NCBI GenBank assembly: GCA_009760855.2
Contig: WPIO01000025.1
Span: forward strand, 3,464,501 to 3,528,500
Source: Cristatella mucedo
Lineage: Eukaryota > Bryozoa > Phylactolaemata > Cristatellidae
Direction of reading: 5' to 3'
Length of the DNA stretch: 64,000 bases
Positions 53,539 to 64,000 of this stretch are shown one piece after another. Position 1 is the stretch's first letter. Every line of letters starts with the position of its first letter. The position numbers and the translations under genes were made by a program. The notes under the pieces are model-generated. The model saw nothing but the letters and a program-made list of their open reading frames with translations, was not told where the DNA came from and did no database searches.

Positions 53539-55395
53539 ATGAAGATCCGAAAGTGGCATTTGTATTCCGAACAGCAGGATGCCGCATACTGCTTCTGTTG
53601 CAAGATGTTCTGTGGGACGAGAATGAGACTAGCGTCTAAAGGCGTCCGCACTTGGCAATACACGAGTAAGACCTTAAAGAAGCATGAGAGAAGTCAAAAG
53701 ACCAAAAAGACGGATAGCACGCGATGAGCTGGAAGGAGCTTGAATTAAATCTTAAAGCTGGCCCGACTCTTGACAAATAGACGCTAATTTTAGATGGAAA
53801 AAGACAAGGCCGCGGTTATCGCGCCGAGTTAGAACCCACCGCTGTGGAAATTCTGCTGTTCTTAGCAGAGAGGAATGGGGCCTATCGCGGTTGCTTTGAT
53901 AGGTTCTCCGTTCATTGAAGCGGAAATTTTCTTGGCAGAATTTAATTACTTGCAAAGTGCGATTTCATAATGGCCTAACATGCAAGGTGCATTAAGACTG
54001 CAGTAACAGGTGTCTATTATCTGGGGCCCGAGTGTCAAAATGAATTGATCAATCTCATTTCCTATCACCTTTTGGAAGGGATTACAAATCGCGCGAAAGA
54101 TTCTAAATAATACCGCATTATATTGGCTTGCACACGGGATGTCAGCCACCACGAGCATATGACCACGATCCTACGCTGCGTGGTACTTCTATAGGGTTAG
54201 GAATAGGAATAGGCAACGATTAAAGAGAACTTTGAGGGGTTTCTGATAGTGGCTGATACAAGTGGAGCCGGATATATTTTGAGTTCCTCTTAGAGAAGCT
54301 CGCTCAGTTGGGGCTGAACCTGATAGACTGCAGATACCAAGCTAATGATAACGGCAGCAACATGAAAGGCGACAATTCCAGTGGTTCAAGCACGGCTGCT
54401 AAAGATAGGACGCGAGCATTCTATTTGCCTTGCACCAATCACAGTCTCTATCTTGTCTGCGATGCTGCAGGCTTTTTGGTAACGGTCATATTCTTCGTTG
54501 GTTACTTGCAGCGAGTGCTTCACTTGTGCGGCACCGACTTCAAGATGGAAAGCTTTGTAAGAGCTCTGCTCAATTATATGAAATGTTCATCAGATACTCG
54601 CTGGGAAAGCCAAAACTCAAGTGTAAAAGTGCTTCGATTCCAAATCAAGGACTCCATGCAGCACTTTTAGGCTGTCACAATGCTTCCAAAGGTAAAATTT
54701 CCTAAGCGCACTTTGAAGCAAACGTGTTCGCTGAAGAAATGTTTTCTCTCCGCTTCCTACAGCGTTTGATAATGCGGCACGATTGGCTAGTTAATATCAA
54801 TAAGGCCAGCGAGATACTCCAAGAAGAAAACATGTACATTGACTTTGCCCAGGATCTCATCAGAGCCACGCCATACTTGCTACGAAGCTATCGCAAAAGT
54901 GACGCATTCTTGTCATCAGTAGTCGACCGGCCAAGATGCCAGCTGAAAGGCGCCGAGGTGTGCCGCACCAGCTTGGATATGAAGGTACAGACGAGTCTCT
55001 CATCGACGCTTTTCGCAAATTCAAGTATAGTTCACCTCAATTACACGCAGTCGACGTCGCTATTTGTGTTCTTTGTGAACGGTTTGCCACATTGAGCATA
55101 CACAGTGAAATTTTCGCCAACTTCTTTTACAACATTCCTTCGTTGAAACACTGGGAAAAGCGGAAGTTACTGGAGCATTGTGCACAAGTGTCCGCAGCAT
55201 TAATAGCTCATGCCGTAGGCGAAGTTGTCTTGTTGGACATCGAGAAGACAGAGCTTGCAGAGGAGCGTCGGTTACCTTTGCACTTACTCTCAGCCGAGTG
55301 CAGGAGAGTCCGGGATGAGGTGGATTATATTCTGAAATCCGGCCTCGCAGAGATTTTTCAGGATGTGATGGTCGGTTTACGAATCATCCTTTAAA
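53539..55395 (+). pseudogene. ZMYM1/TTF-finger-type hAT transposase, decayed
   Basis: In order on the plus strand: TTF-type finger RKWHLYSEQQDAAYCFCCKM, then LKKHERSQ; WKELELNLKAG; FLAERNGAYRG; LISYHLLEGITNRAKDSK; LACTRDVSHHEHMT; DNGSNMKGDNS (catalytic-region motif); TRAFYLPCTNHSLYLVCDAA; SDTRWESQNSSVK; and a C-terminal part (HSEIFANFFYNI...DVMVGLRIIL). This order matches ZMYM1-like hAT transposases. Several stops and frameshifts show it is dead. No TIR or TSD located. Confidence 0.85.
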
Positions 55396-55436
55396 TGCAT
55401 GTCTGCGTTTCAAGCGGAGAGTGAGGTTTCTCTATA

Positions 55437-56379
55437 CAGTGGTATCTTAGCTTACGAGTGTCCCAACTGAAGAGTTTTTCGAGATACGAGCCGTCTCTCT
55501 CTGCCAATTTTTTGCTTTGAGCAGAGAGCTACAATTCGGGTTACGAGCCAGCTTCAGATACCCCAACGCTAGTTTTCGCAGTGAACGTCACAGTGAGCCC
55601 TGCAACATCCTCTCCCGTCCCACCCCTATTCTGCAGTCCATGGACCAGCAGGTGGCTTCTAATTTCAAGAAGTTCTTCACCAAGCACCTGTTCCGCCGGA
55701 GAGCACAAACATCACCCTTTGAGAGTTCTGGAAGGATCACTATAACATACTGACATGCCAGGGATCTATCGGTATGGCCTGGAAAGGTGTTACAAAGAGA
55801 ACACTGGCCTCTTCGTGGAAGAAGCTGTGACCTGAGGTTGTGCCTGAAACAGACTTTGAAAGACTCGAAGCAGAAGCGGCAGTGGTGGAGGAGATTGTGT
55901 CCCTTGGCAAGTCTATGGGCCTGGGCATGGGTGAGGGTGACATTAACGAGCTCATCAAGGCGTTGAACTCCGACGAACTGACAATGGAGGTGCTAAAGAA
56001 GCTGCAGACGCGGCAGCAATAGAGGTTCTGCAGGAAATAGGAATAGGTGAGACAGGTATTCGTTTCAGCCATTCTCCTCCAAATTCGTCAGCATCTTCAA
56101 GTCATCTGATCTCCAAGTTAATACTCTACATTATTATTAATAAAAATCTGTTTATTGTAGGACATTCTAACGTATTGTATTTTCAAACAATATTCATTAT
56201 TTATAGCTACATTTTTTATTTAAAATCACGTGAAAAAAATCGTGGTGTTTTCGTGGGTCCGGAATGGATTAATGGCATTGCAATTCATTTCAATGGGAAA
56301 ACTTGATATGACATACGAGTAATTTGAGTTACAAGCTCCATTTAGGAACTAATTAAGATCGTAAGCCAAGGTATCGCTG
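55437..56379 (+). mobile_element. Internally deleted Tigger (pogo) transposon, 943 bp
   Basis: TIRs CAGTGGTATCTTAGCTTACG and, from the complement of the right end, CAGCGATACCTTGGCTTACG. TA on both sides (55435-55436, 56380-56381). It retains the transposase C-terminus: LQSMDQQVASNFKKFFTKHL, then EEIVSLGKSMGLGMGEGDIN and a terminal LKKLQTRQQ. The N-terminal HTH and most of the DDE domain are missing. Confidence 0.92.
55520..56022 (+). pseudogene. Tigger transposase C-terminal remnant
   Basis: Frame 55517-55753 gives ILQSMDQQVASNFKKFF (equivalent to the LQPMDQGVI...KKLY motif that follows the last catalytic Asp). Frame 55840-56022 gives the acidic C-terminus typical of Tigger1-type proteins. 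A stop and frameshift lie between. Confidence 0.85.
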
Positions 56380-57280
56380 TATTGAAATTCATCAAATTGT
56401 ATCTACGCTTGAACTTGGTTGGGCTAGACTAATTGAAACTTTCGCGAGACGCAAAGTGCGCCGTGTTATTTTTGAGTGAAAAATCGCCCAGCGTGAACTA
56501 TTTAACTTTAACGTTTTATTTCTTTTAAATTTTAAATAAAAACTAACTACGAATGCAAAATAAACTACCAAGTTTGAATGCAGCGGGGCAAAGAGAGATA
56601 AGTGGCATGGAGGCCGCCAACACGTTACACGACGGCTCTGCCGGAGGGGCCATCAATTATTTTTAAGGGTCACATTTTTAGAGTTTCTAAACAGTTAGCT
56701 GCGGCGGTAAAGTGTGCATCACAACCCGGGCCTCGAGTCCCGCAGCAGGTATAGTTTAGCTCCATGTAGATGTTTTGTGCGCGCTACTTTGTTATGCAGT
56801 GGCGAGTCAAGTCGTCGTTGCTCCGGCACCGAGACAGCCGCGCTTCCAGGAACAAACGGAACAACGGGAAGTGGGCATGGCGGGAAATGATGCCTACCCC
56901 CGAGACTTCGCTACGGATGTACGCAGACGTTTCTAGCGCTGAGAGAACTCGAAGCATCAAAAAGGCTGAGGCCGTCTTTTTGGACGGATGCGTAGAAGTA
57001 CTAAATAAAGACTAGACGGGCAATTTAAAGAATGCAACGACGAATCGCATCGAATGTCCATCGCTGAGCACGCTCTTCGCGCTACGTACTTCACGCTACG
57101 ACTCCAACCCGAACCTTAAACCTCTAACCCTAGCCTTGGCGCCGCTCCCCTAGGCTGGCGGCGAAATTCGCTTTGCTCGTCACTTGAGCGCGACTGACTA
57201 TAGGACTCAGATTTGCGCCCGCTTACTTACGGTTAAAAAAAATCTCTTTCCTCCTCGCCGGTCGGCTGCGAGAGTCTACC
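56380..57280. other. Unassigned region between Tigger and the receptor locus
   Basis: A tRNA-like head may lie at 56690-56760 (TTAGCTGCGGCGGTAAAGTG; CCTCGAGTCCCGCAGCAGG). A plus frame at 56770-57015 is open for 81 codons without recognised motif. Confidence 0.4.
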
Positions 57281-57628
57281 AGGGTGAACGATTTCTCTCG
57301 TCCTCATTTCAGCTGCACGACGACGCGAGTTCGAGGCTGCACGGGTAGGCTTCCGGCGGCGCAGGCTCGCTGCTGCACCAAAGAGCGCCGACCCTGCTGC
57401 TGCTGCCAGTGGTCAGCGTCTGGAGACGCTGGCTCGCGAAGCTGCGCGTCGGCTGCAGGGCGACGGCGTTCCTCGCGCGCGCTGAACGCCGCGCCGGCCA
57501 GCCGGGCGCGCGAGCCGCGAGCGAGAGCGGCGACTGCGGCGACCGCCCGCAGCGCGGCGGCAACGAACTGCGTCGCTCCCGGTTTTTTCCACATCCCTTT
57601 CTCTCTCTCTGCCTCTCTTCTCTTTTTA

Positions 57629-57663
57629 TCACTGCCAGAGAGTCGCGTGCAGAGAGACCATTT

Positions 57664-57745
<82 letters not shown>

Positions 57746-58771
57746 CCGGCATTCCATAACGAGCGGCGCGAATCCGGCCGGACTTCGCCGGCAAATGTCG
57801 GTCAAGACGCGGCCGTTCCGGTCGCTCAGCTCACGCAGGCGCGCGAGCTGCAGCAGCGCCTCGGCGTGCGCGGACGACAGCTCGTGCGGGTGGCTGGAGC
57901 CGATGCTGCGGCGCAGGGCGGGCAGCAGCGCGTCCTGCGCCGCCTGCACGGCGCTCGCTTCCGCGAGCCCGCCCCTGTCGGGCGAGAGCAGCGCGACGGC
58001 CATCAGCAGAGCCACGTCGGCGGCGGACAGTGCGAGCGAGTGCAGTCTCTTGGCGCTGCGCGGCGCGCGAACACGTCGGCGTGCTCCTAGTCCTGCCAGA
58101 GTCGCAGCAGGTAGCGGCCGGGCAGCAAGGTGACGCGGTCGCCGCGGACGTCGGCCAAGCACCCGAGCACCGGATCGCACAGCTTGTACTTGACGAGAAA
58201 CGCCAGCTCCGCTCGGCCGGCCCTGAGCAAAGCGACCTGGTCGTGCAGCGGCAGCTGGCTGTAGCCAGCCAGGCACGCTCTCGGCGAACCGGACGATCGA
58301 CCGGATGAGCGACTCCATTTCGCCGCTCCACAGCTCGTGCATCTCGCGAGCGCTCAGGTCGCCGCTCTGCACCGCCGAGCCGGCCGCCACCGCCTCGGCG
58401 TCCACGCAGCGGCGGTGCGGTGGCGCGGCTGCGCCGCCGCAGAGCGCCGCTAGCCTTGCCGCGCCGCTAGCCTTGCCGCGCCGCTAGCCTTGCCGCGCCG
58501 CTTCCGCCGCCGTCCCCGTGCAGAATCCTGTCGACGGACGTAGCGCCGTGTCTCAGCAGCAGCGCCCTCTTCATAGCCTCCACTTTTGCCGGATTCGTGT
58601 AGAATATCGACGCTCCTCGGAAGCATTCCGTGAAGGCGGCCGCCAGCGTGCCTATAATGCTCGCCGACTGTGCAGCTTCCGAGCCGTGCAGCCAGAGGAT
58701 GGACTGTATCCGCTTTATTTCGAGCGTGTCGCGCGTACGCTTCTGATGCGTGTACCTTCCGGTCCTTACGC
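57629..58771 (-). CDS. NR1-like nuclear receptor ligand-binding domain, reading frame broken in this sequence
   Basis: The exon begins at acceptor ccgtcgcag (58771). The N-terminal LBD helix reads AAAFTECF...NPAKVEAM. Then come SLIRSIVRFAESVPG, a shifted LPLHDQVALLRAGRAELAF (the LBD signature), and GDRVTLLPGRYLLRLW. The end reads LHSLALSAADVALLMAVAL, LSPDRGGL, LLQLARLRELSDRN and an AF-2-like APLVMEC, next to a proline run. The pieces are in family order but in different frames. Lesions: two extra copies of a 17-bp unit (58449-58499), a duplicated GGCT (about 58259-58268), and an in-frame TAG with a further shift (about 58050-58095). Family resemblance is to Rev-erb/E75/E78/PPAR-like NR1 receptors, and I cannot pick one. 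The DNA-binding domain is not seen and may lie beyond the right edge. It may be a recent pseudogene, or a gene with assembly errors in GC-rich repeats. Confidence 0.72.
57663..57744. repeat. (CGG)n trinucleotide run, about 27 units
   Basis: Uninterrupted GGC/CGG repeat. In the LBD frame on the minus strand it encodes polyproline just after the AF-2-like motif. Such runs are length-unstable and hard to sequence. Confidence 0.9.
58449..58500. repeat. 17-bp tandem triplet inside the receptor LBD
   Basis: Unit GCCGCTAGCCTTGCCGC repeated three times. Read on the minus strand, one copy keeps the frame from the first LBD helix into the VDAEAVAAG segment. Two extra copies (34 bp) introduce a TAG and shift the frame. 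Confidence 0.8.
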
Positions 58772-58913
58772 CTGCGACGGAATTAAGAACGAAACCTTCT
58801 AAGAGTCGAGCGCGAGTGGCACTAGTTCGAGAAGGCTTGCGAGTGCAGACCGCTTCCGCGCGGAACGATGGAAAGCTGCGATAAAACTGCGACTCGCCGG
58901 CAACGATCGCCAC

Positions 58914-59525
58914 TTAGCGTTCGTTCGGCGAACTGCTTACGTTCACGAACGAGCGGTCGCTCGATTCTCCGGAAGTCCTTTAGAATGGGCTTTTTTTGGC
59001 AGCCGCGGTGTGACGGACGGCTCAGTCATTTAATTTGCTAGTTGAAGGATGCGATTGCCGCTACGGGGCTGCCGTTCTATCTTGTGACCAGAAAATGCGA
59101 CGCGGCCACCTGCGCAAGCGACGCTGGCGCGGCATCGCCAAGCACGCCGAGCCACGCTTCTTTTTGCAAGAATTCGGCGCGTACCGTCGTACGCGTACGT
59201 AATCGTCGTGCGCGTACCGCGTACCGCGGTCGTCCCGAAAGCAAGCTAAAGAGCACGCACTAAAATAGTTCCTGGATGCTGGCGGCCACAAAGTTGCCCT
59301 TCTCTTCGCCGACACGCCAATTTTACGCGAGGCTAAAGGTCCCGATCGCTGAGCGTGTCTCTGGGCCTCAGCTTGATGCTGGCCAGGCAGCTTCCAGCCT
59401 GTCGTTTAACCGGCATTTTCTAAAGGTGGTGCGAAAAACGTTGATCTGCCCTGATGCCATTCGAATTGTGGAAAATCCAAGTTAGTTTCTACGATATGTA
59501 TATATAGTCGTTCATCGTTTATCGT
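58914..59525. other. Region upstream of the receptor LBD exon
   Basis: Contains CG-rich alternating CGTACG sequence at 59175-59230. I see no DNA-binding-domain exon (no C-x2-C zinc-finger pair followed by FFRR). Confidence 0.5.
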
Positions 59526-59527
59526 GG

Positions 59528-60530
59528 TTAATAATAATAATAATACATTTGATATAGCGCCCTCAGAGAACTCAATCTCTTTCTAGGCACTCTACATTTG
59601 CTAAAAAGGAAGCGCGATCGAACGGTTAGTGGTAGCATGCTCAATAAACAACAAGAATAACATGGTTAGGGGTGACATGCAAAGGGTCAGCATGCAAGTA
59701 CAGTTAGTGGCAGCATGCACAGTGTCAGAAAGCATAAACACATACAGGACGAATCATAGGGACCCACTAAATGCTGTCATAAATAGGCGCGTTTTTAATT
59801 TCTTATAAATGGGATCAAATCAGGAGATGTCGTGACGGAAGTCGGTAGTGAGTTCCAGGCTTTGGGAGCATACAAACTAAATGCACGGTCTCCAAAGGAT
59901 TTGAGGTTTGTACGAGGTATAGGTAAACATTTAGTTTCCAAAGAGCGAGTGGTACGATGCTTAGCCTGGCGGGGAGTAGATCTGATAGGTAGCCTGGAGC
60001 TAAAGAATGAAGGGACCTAAAAGTGAGCGACAAAACCTTGAAGTCAATCCGTGGCTTGACTGGTAGCCAGCGCAGATCGGCGAGAAGTGGTGTGATGTGG
60101 TAGCTGCGACGCTCACGACAGACAAGCCTAGCTGCAGAGTTTTGCACCAGCTGTAAGCACCTGATTGCACATGCCGGTAGACCTGCAAGCAGTGAGTTAC
60201 AGAATTTAGACGGGATGTCACAAATGCATGGACCAACTTAGATGTGGTATCCTTGTCTAAGCAAGCCCGAATTTTAGCAATGCTATGTAGCTGAAAGTAG
60301 GCAGACTTGATTGTGGAGCTGATGTGGTTGTCTACCGAAGGTCACTTTGGAACACGACACCTAGATTTCGTGCAGATTCAACAGGACATATGCTGGCAGA
60401 GCCGATTTTGAGCGTCAGCCTTTCCAATTTCTGAATCACACTTGGTTTGCCCATAGCTAGTAAGTTAGTTTTATCATCATTCAATTTAAGAAAATCTACC
60501 GCAATCCATACGCGGATGTCATCGATAATG
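59528..60530 (-). mobile_element. CR1/L2-like LINE 3' fragment
   Basis: (TAATAA)n tail at 59528-59545, hairpin UTR, then the RT C-terminus on the minus strand (LLADLRWLPVKPRIDFKVLS, HSLAPGYLSDLLP). Confidence 0.88.
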
Positions 60531-61774
60531 AGGAGGACGCAGTGGTTGACATTCCTAGCTATCCTTGCGACAGTTACCTATTGTTTGACTTTCATGGTTG
60601 CCGTTACGAGATTATCAATCCACCTGAGATATTTCCCGTAAGCTTGAGGGCGTAAATAGACAGAATGAGCAGTTTCATATCAGACCGCTTCAAAGCGTAG
60701 CTAAAATACGTTCGACGAAGATCGGTCATATTTCTAGAAAGTGTCTAGTTGACATTTCTTTGAGGCAATCGCATAAACTTTGAAACCATATTCAAAGAAT
60801 TTACGTGGCAAGTATGTCAAGTATGCTCGAACTCACTTCTCAAGGGCAACGCACAGAAATGGCTACCAAGCTTCATAACTAGCTTATTCTCACTGGGAAA
60901 GACTACTGACGCTATTTTTAATTGGGTCAGGTCCTACAAGAAATTCTACAGAGCCTCGACTAGTATTGCTACTTCTAGCCATAGCTACATCATTAAATTA
61001 ACGAAAATTCAGCTACGCTGCATTATTTTTGTAGAAGACCTGAGGTGGCTGCTGGTCGAATGATCTTAGATGGCTCCTGGTCGGCACGAAGTTACGCTGA
61101 AGGATTTCAGCCAAACTTCATAGCCTGCTACCGATTAAACTCTTGCATGCATAGCTAGCATTACTGGCTAGTAACAGCCCTACCGCACGCTCAGATTATT
61201 TCGGGACAACACAATAAGTAAGCACCCAGGCTATTGAAAAATCACTCGAAGGATGCACCACGAGTGGAATGTCACGGTTGGTGTGCTCCTCTCAAGAATT
61301 GCAGTGGAGCCATGTGGTTTAAGGGGGCCACTTAAACCCCATAAGGCCGGCAGCGACATGGGTTGCTGCCTATGTCTGCAACCTCCAAGTCGCCAACAAG
61401 CAAAGTATTTCCTACTTTACACTCGATGAGCAACAGCAGAGTTTAGGTCGATTAAACACTGCGATTGGGTGCTATAATTGTTCATTACTTGCAGGTCTTG
61501 TCCCCCCCCCCCGTGGTTGACAATCTTTCCACCCAGGATAAAAATCCTGGCTCCGTCTGTGACTCAGCCTTCTCCGGCGTAAGCCAATTCGATTCTTAGC
61601 ATGGCGGTAGTTTCACGGGAGTTGGAGGATCTCCGGCTAGAGAATATCATTTCCTGGTTGGAGATTTCTACTTGCTGCTGAAGCCACTCTGCCATATATC
61701 TCTTGATATATATGAACGGCTATTCCTGCAACATCCGCATACGTAGGGGTGCTGATGCCACGTTTAGTGAGCTG
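60531..61774. other. Unassigned DNA
   Basis: No gene or repeat recognised apart from a poly-C run (61502-61512) like the one at 17994-18005. Confidence 0.5.
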
Positions 61775-61935
61775 TGTTTGCGCACTGGGTAAGGCGGTTG
61801 CTTTTCACGACCTCAGTCCCGCGGTCGCGAATTCGATTCCTGCAGTGGGCGATCCTTTATCGCCAGTACAAGCGGTGGTGATAGCCGTAAAGGCTCTTCT
61901 GTCGCTATACAAAAGAAGCTGTTACATTAGCTAGT
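61775..61935 (+). mobile_element. tRNA-derived SINE, family A (best copy)
   Basis: Head GCGCACTGGGTAAGGCGGTT (A box), B box CGCGAATTCGATTCCTGCAG, body GTGGTGATAGCCGTAAAGGC, then TCTTCTGTCGCTATAC and a tail GCTGTTACATTAGCTA. Confidence 0.8.
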
Positions 61936-62683
61936 ATTTTTTATATGTTTAGTCAGGACATCGTCATCTGTCGTATCTGCACTACAGGTGACAGAGCTTC
62001 CTAACTCCTTTGGCCTCGCTGCCTGATGGATATTACATGAGTATTAATTATTATATTGATTATGTTAATATTACATGAATATTACGGTAGTAAATCTCGT
62101 GACGAGTTGATGCACGGCACAAACTTTTTGTCATCTAAAGCACAGAAATTGAATGCGCTTTCTGTTCCATCAGTTTTAGATGGTTCATTTCATGTGCTCA
62201 TATGCTGTTACGTATGCGGAAGTAGCTCTTTCAAAGGCCAAGTCAGCAAGGCCTCCGATGACTCAGAGTATCCATGTGGCCTACTTATGCCCGAGTGAGG
62301 TTGAAGCTATCGTCGAAGAGCGAGAATCCTAGAATCGTAGCCCGTGAGTATGGTGCCTTCCAAGCTCAACTAATACCTCGTTATTATCGTAATATTGTAG
62401 TATCGGAGCGCTGATTCGGTCGTGTCGCTTGATAACAATAACACAATTGACTATCGTCTCAAATTTCTATACGACTTTGCTTCGAAGCAGACGGTCACCG
62501 AAGGTGCTTTCTTTAGCTAGCAGACAGCAAGTCCAGCGGTAGGGGTGGATACGGATGAATTCGAAAAATGAAGGTTCCAGACCGGAAAGATCGTGATCGA
62601 GCTCGACCGCGGCGGCCATAGCGCCGAGTGCCTGCCCGGATTGAGTTTCGCGAAACGTTCGCGGGGCCTACTTGAGCGCCAGC

Positions 62684-62715
62684 CAGCGCTTCCGGCCGGC
62701 CGGCCGGAAGCGCTG
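62684..62715. repeat. 32-bp perfect palindrome
   Basis: Left half CAGCGCTTCCGGCCGG is followed directly by its reverse complement with no spacer. Confidence 0.95.
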
Positions 62716-63072
62716 AGCTCAGCCGCCGAGGCCTCTTCCTCACGGGTCCTCCCTTGTGAATCTGCGACGCCGCCGTCACGCTTCCCTCTGACGTACGTAG
62801 AGTGCCGCCGGCGAGAGCATTCGAAGAGACGTTAGATGTTGAAAAAGCGAACCACTTTTCAAATAGGCGCCGCTACCGTGGGTCTACGATTGCTAACAGC
62901 TGGTACTTTTCCTTTATCGACGAAAGCTGCCTATTTCACTATCAGCTTACGTTGCTGGTTTAAACAAGGTTATCTTTTGCGTCGATGCCCCGACAGCTGC
63001 CTGGGGCCTGCAGAAAGAGGCAGGGGCTCATTCTGTTGGGCTCATTGATAACACAGCACAGCCCCTTGTTTT

Positions 63073-63190
63073 GTGTGTGTGTGTGTGTGTGTGTGCGTGT
63101 GTGTGTGTGTGCGTGAGTGTGTGCGTGCGCCTGCGTGCGTGCGTGTGTGTGTGTGTGTGTGCGTGCGTGCGTGAGTGAGTGAGAGAGTCT
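63073..63190. repeat. (TG)n / TGCG microsatellite
   Basis: TG dinucleotides interspersed with TGCG and TGAG units. Confidence 0.9.
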
Positions 63191-64000
63191 GTGCGTGTGC
63201 ACGTCCACGATGCTGTTCTAAAATACCTCGGCTTCCAAGAGTATCCTTGTAACTGAAAAAATCCAGGCAGGCTTTTTGCCAAGAATATTTTCAAACTAAT
63301 ACGAACTTGAAGTAATCGATTACCATTTAAAATTTTGGCAAGTTCAACCTCGCTAGAGAGTCCCGCGCCTATTTTCTAATATCATATGGACAGAACGGGT
63401 GTGCTCATTCTTTCGAAGGGTGCATGATTATTACCACACAAGCGCATTCACTCTGCTGCTGAGGTAGAACGAAAATTGTGATTAAAAAAGCGCGAATATT
63501 TGCTCATAAAACCCGTGCTCGCTTTTTTCAGAGTATTGCAAGAGCCTTAAGCAAAAAAAGTGCACCCGTCATCAATGTCTTTTTGCACTCGTTCATATAA
63601 ATAGCGGCATTGTTTAGGGCGCGATGATCTGTTGCAGCAGTTATTCCAAGTTTGCCGAACCTTCACTTGAACTGAACACGAAAGAGCTCTCTAACAGAAG
63701 CTTTTCTCTTCCGGTACTCAGTATGAATTATGGAAATTGAGGAGCCACTGATTATTGGGTAAGAGCTTTTTGATAGTCTTAAGGGAGGATGTTAATTGGC
63801 CACGAGGAACGATTTCCTTTTACAGCTGGTCTTCCTTTTCATGCACCGCCTACTTAGCTTACCTCAACGGTTCTCTGTAGATCTCTTCTTAATGATTGTC
63901 TAAATCCACCCGGTACAATCTCAAGGGATAGGTACAGTTTTACCTTTTATAGTCCACGAAAATCAGGCTGAGCATAGGAGATAGCGCACATAAATGAGGA

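Larger units (their letters stand above)
61936..64000. other. Right end of window, no gene accepted
   Basis: Contains a perfect palindrome at 62684-62715 within a GC-rich block (62510-62830) and a (TG)n tract at 63073-63190. The GC-rich minus frame 62779-62513 is Arg/Ser-rich without recognised motif. Confidence 0.5.

Noticed and set aside
57284-58133. Plus-strand 268-codon frame across the CGG run
   Set aside because: Shadow of the minus-strand receptor LBD and the trinucleotide repeat (poly-Arg).
62513-62835. Nuclear-receptor DNA-binding-domain exon upstream of the LBD
   Set aside because: Searched for paired C-x2-C fingers; only Arg/Ser-rich sequence found.

Overview
This is a metazoan nuclear genome window. 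Evidence: long spliced genes with GT-AG introns, LINE/SINE/DNA-transposon debris, and many (CA)n, (TA)n and (GA)n microsatellites. The genes recognised are animal genes (NPRL3, a TAPP-type tandem-PH protein, a nuclear-receptor ligand-binding domain). The repeats (CR1/L2-like LINEs, Tigger/pogo, Tc1, two hAT lineages, tRNA-derived SINEs) and the divergence of the host proteins suggest an invertebrate. I cannot name the phylum from the sequence.

Layout. 775-15867 (minus strand): six exons of a PLEKHA1/2 (TAPP)-like gene running off the left edge. Its first PH domain is split over four short exons at 15867-10471, and the start of its second PH domain lies at 1345-775. Its introns are packed with CR1/L2-like LINE fragments, a Tc1 remnant and SINEs. 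Its 5' flank is a GC- and GA-rich block at about 15.9-16.6 kb. 16-31 kb is mostly intergenic. It holds two copies of a Tigger-like nonautonomous element, another LINE copy, and a 3189-bp hAT transposon with an exact 8-bp target duplication, inserted into an older LINE. 31230-49657 (minus strand): a complete 12-exon NPRL3 gene (GATOR1 subunit) whose exons join in phase into about 605 codons. Introns 2-4 hold SINEs, a long CR1/L2-like LINE and microsatellites. 51.4-51.7 kb is a 13-bp satellite array. 53.5-55.4 kb is a decayed ZMYM1-type hAT transposase, followed directly by a 943-bp deleted Tigger element. 57.6-58.8 kb (minus strand) is the ligand-binding domain of an NR1-like nuclear receptor, with its frame broken in several places, mostly at short tandem duplications, and ending in a (CGG)n/polyproline run. 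59.5-60.5 kb is another LINE copy. The right end holds a SINE, a 32-bp perfect palindrome and a (TG)n tract.

How the parts relate. Two host genes touch lipid and nutrient signalling: TAPP proteins bind PtdIns(3,4)P2, and NPRL3 restrains mTORC1 through the Rag GTPases. I see no sign that their adjacency is functional. The most coherent non-genic story is the mobile DNA. A CR1/L2-like LINE family ends in a conserved hairpin plus (ATT)n tail, and a tRNA-derived SINE carries almost the same 3' hairpin, as expected if it is mobilised by that LINE. No RNA gene of confident function, CRISPR array or operon is present. I did not find an undescribed system; the strongest leads are the SINE/LINE tail pair, the nested hAT insertion and the tandem-duplication lesions in the receptor gene.
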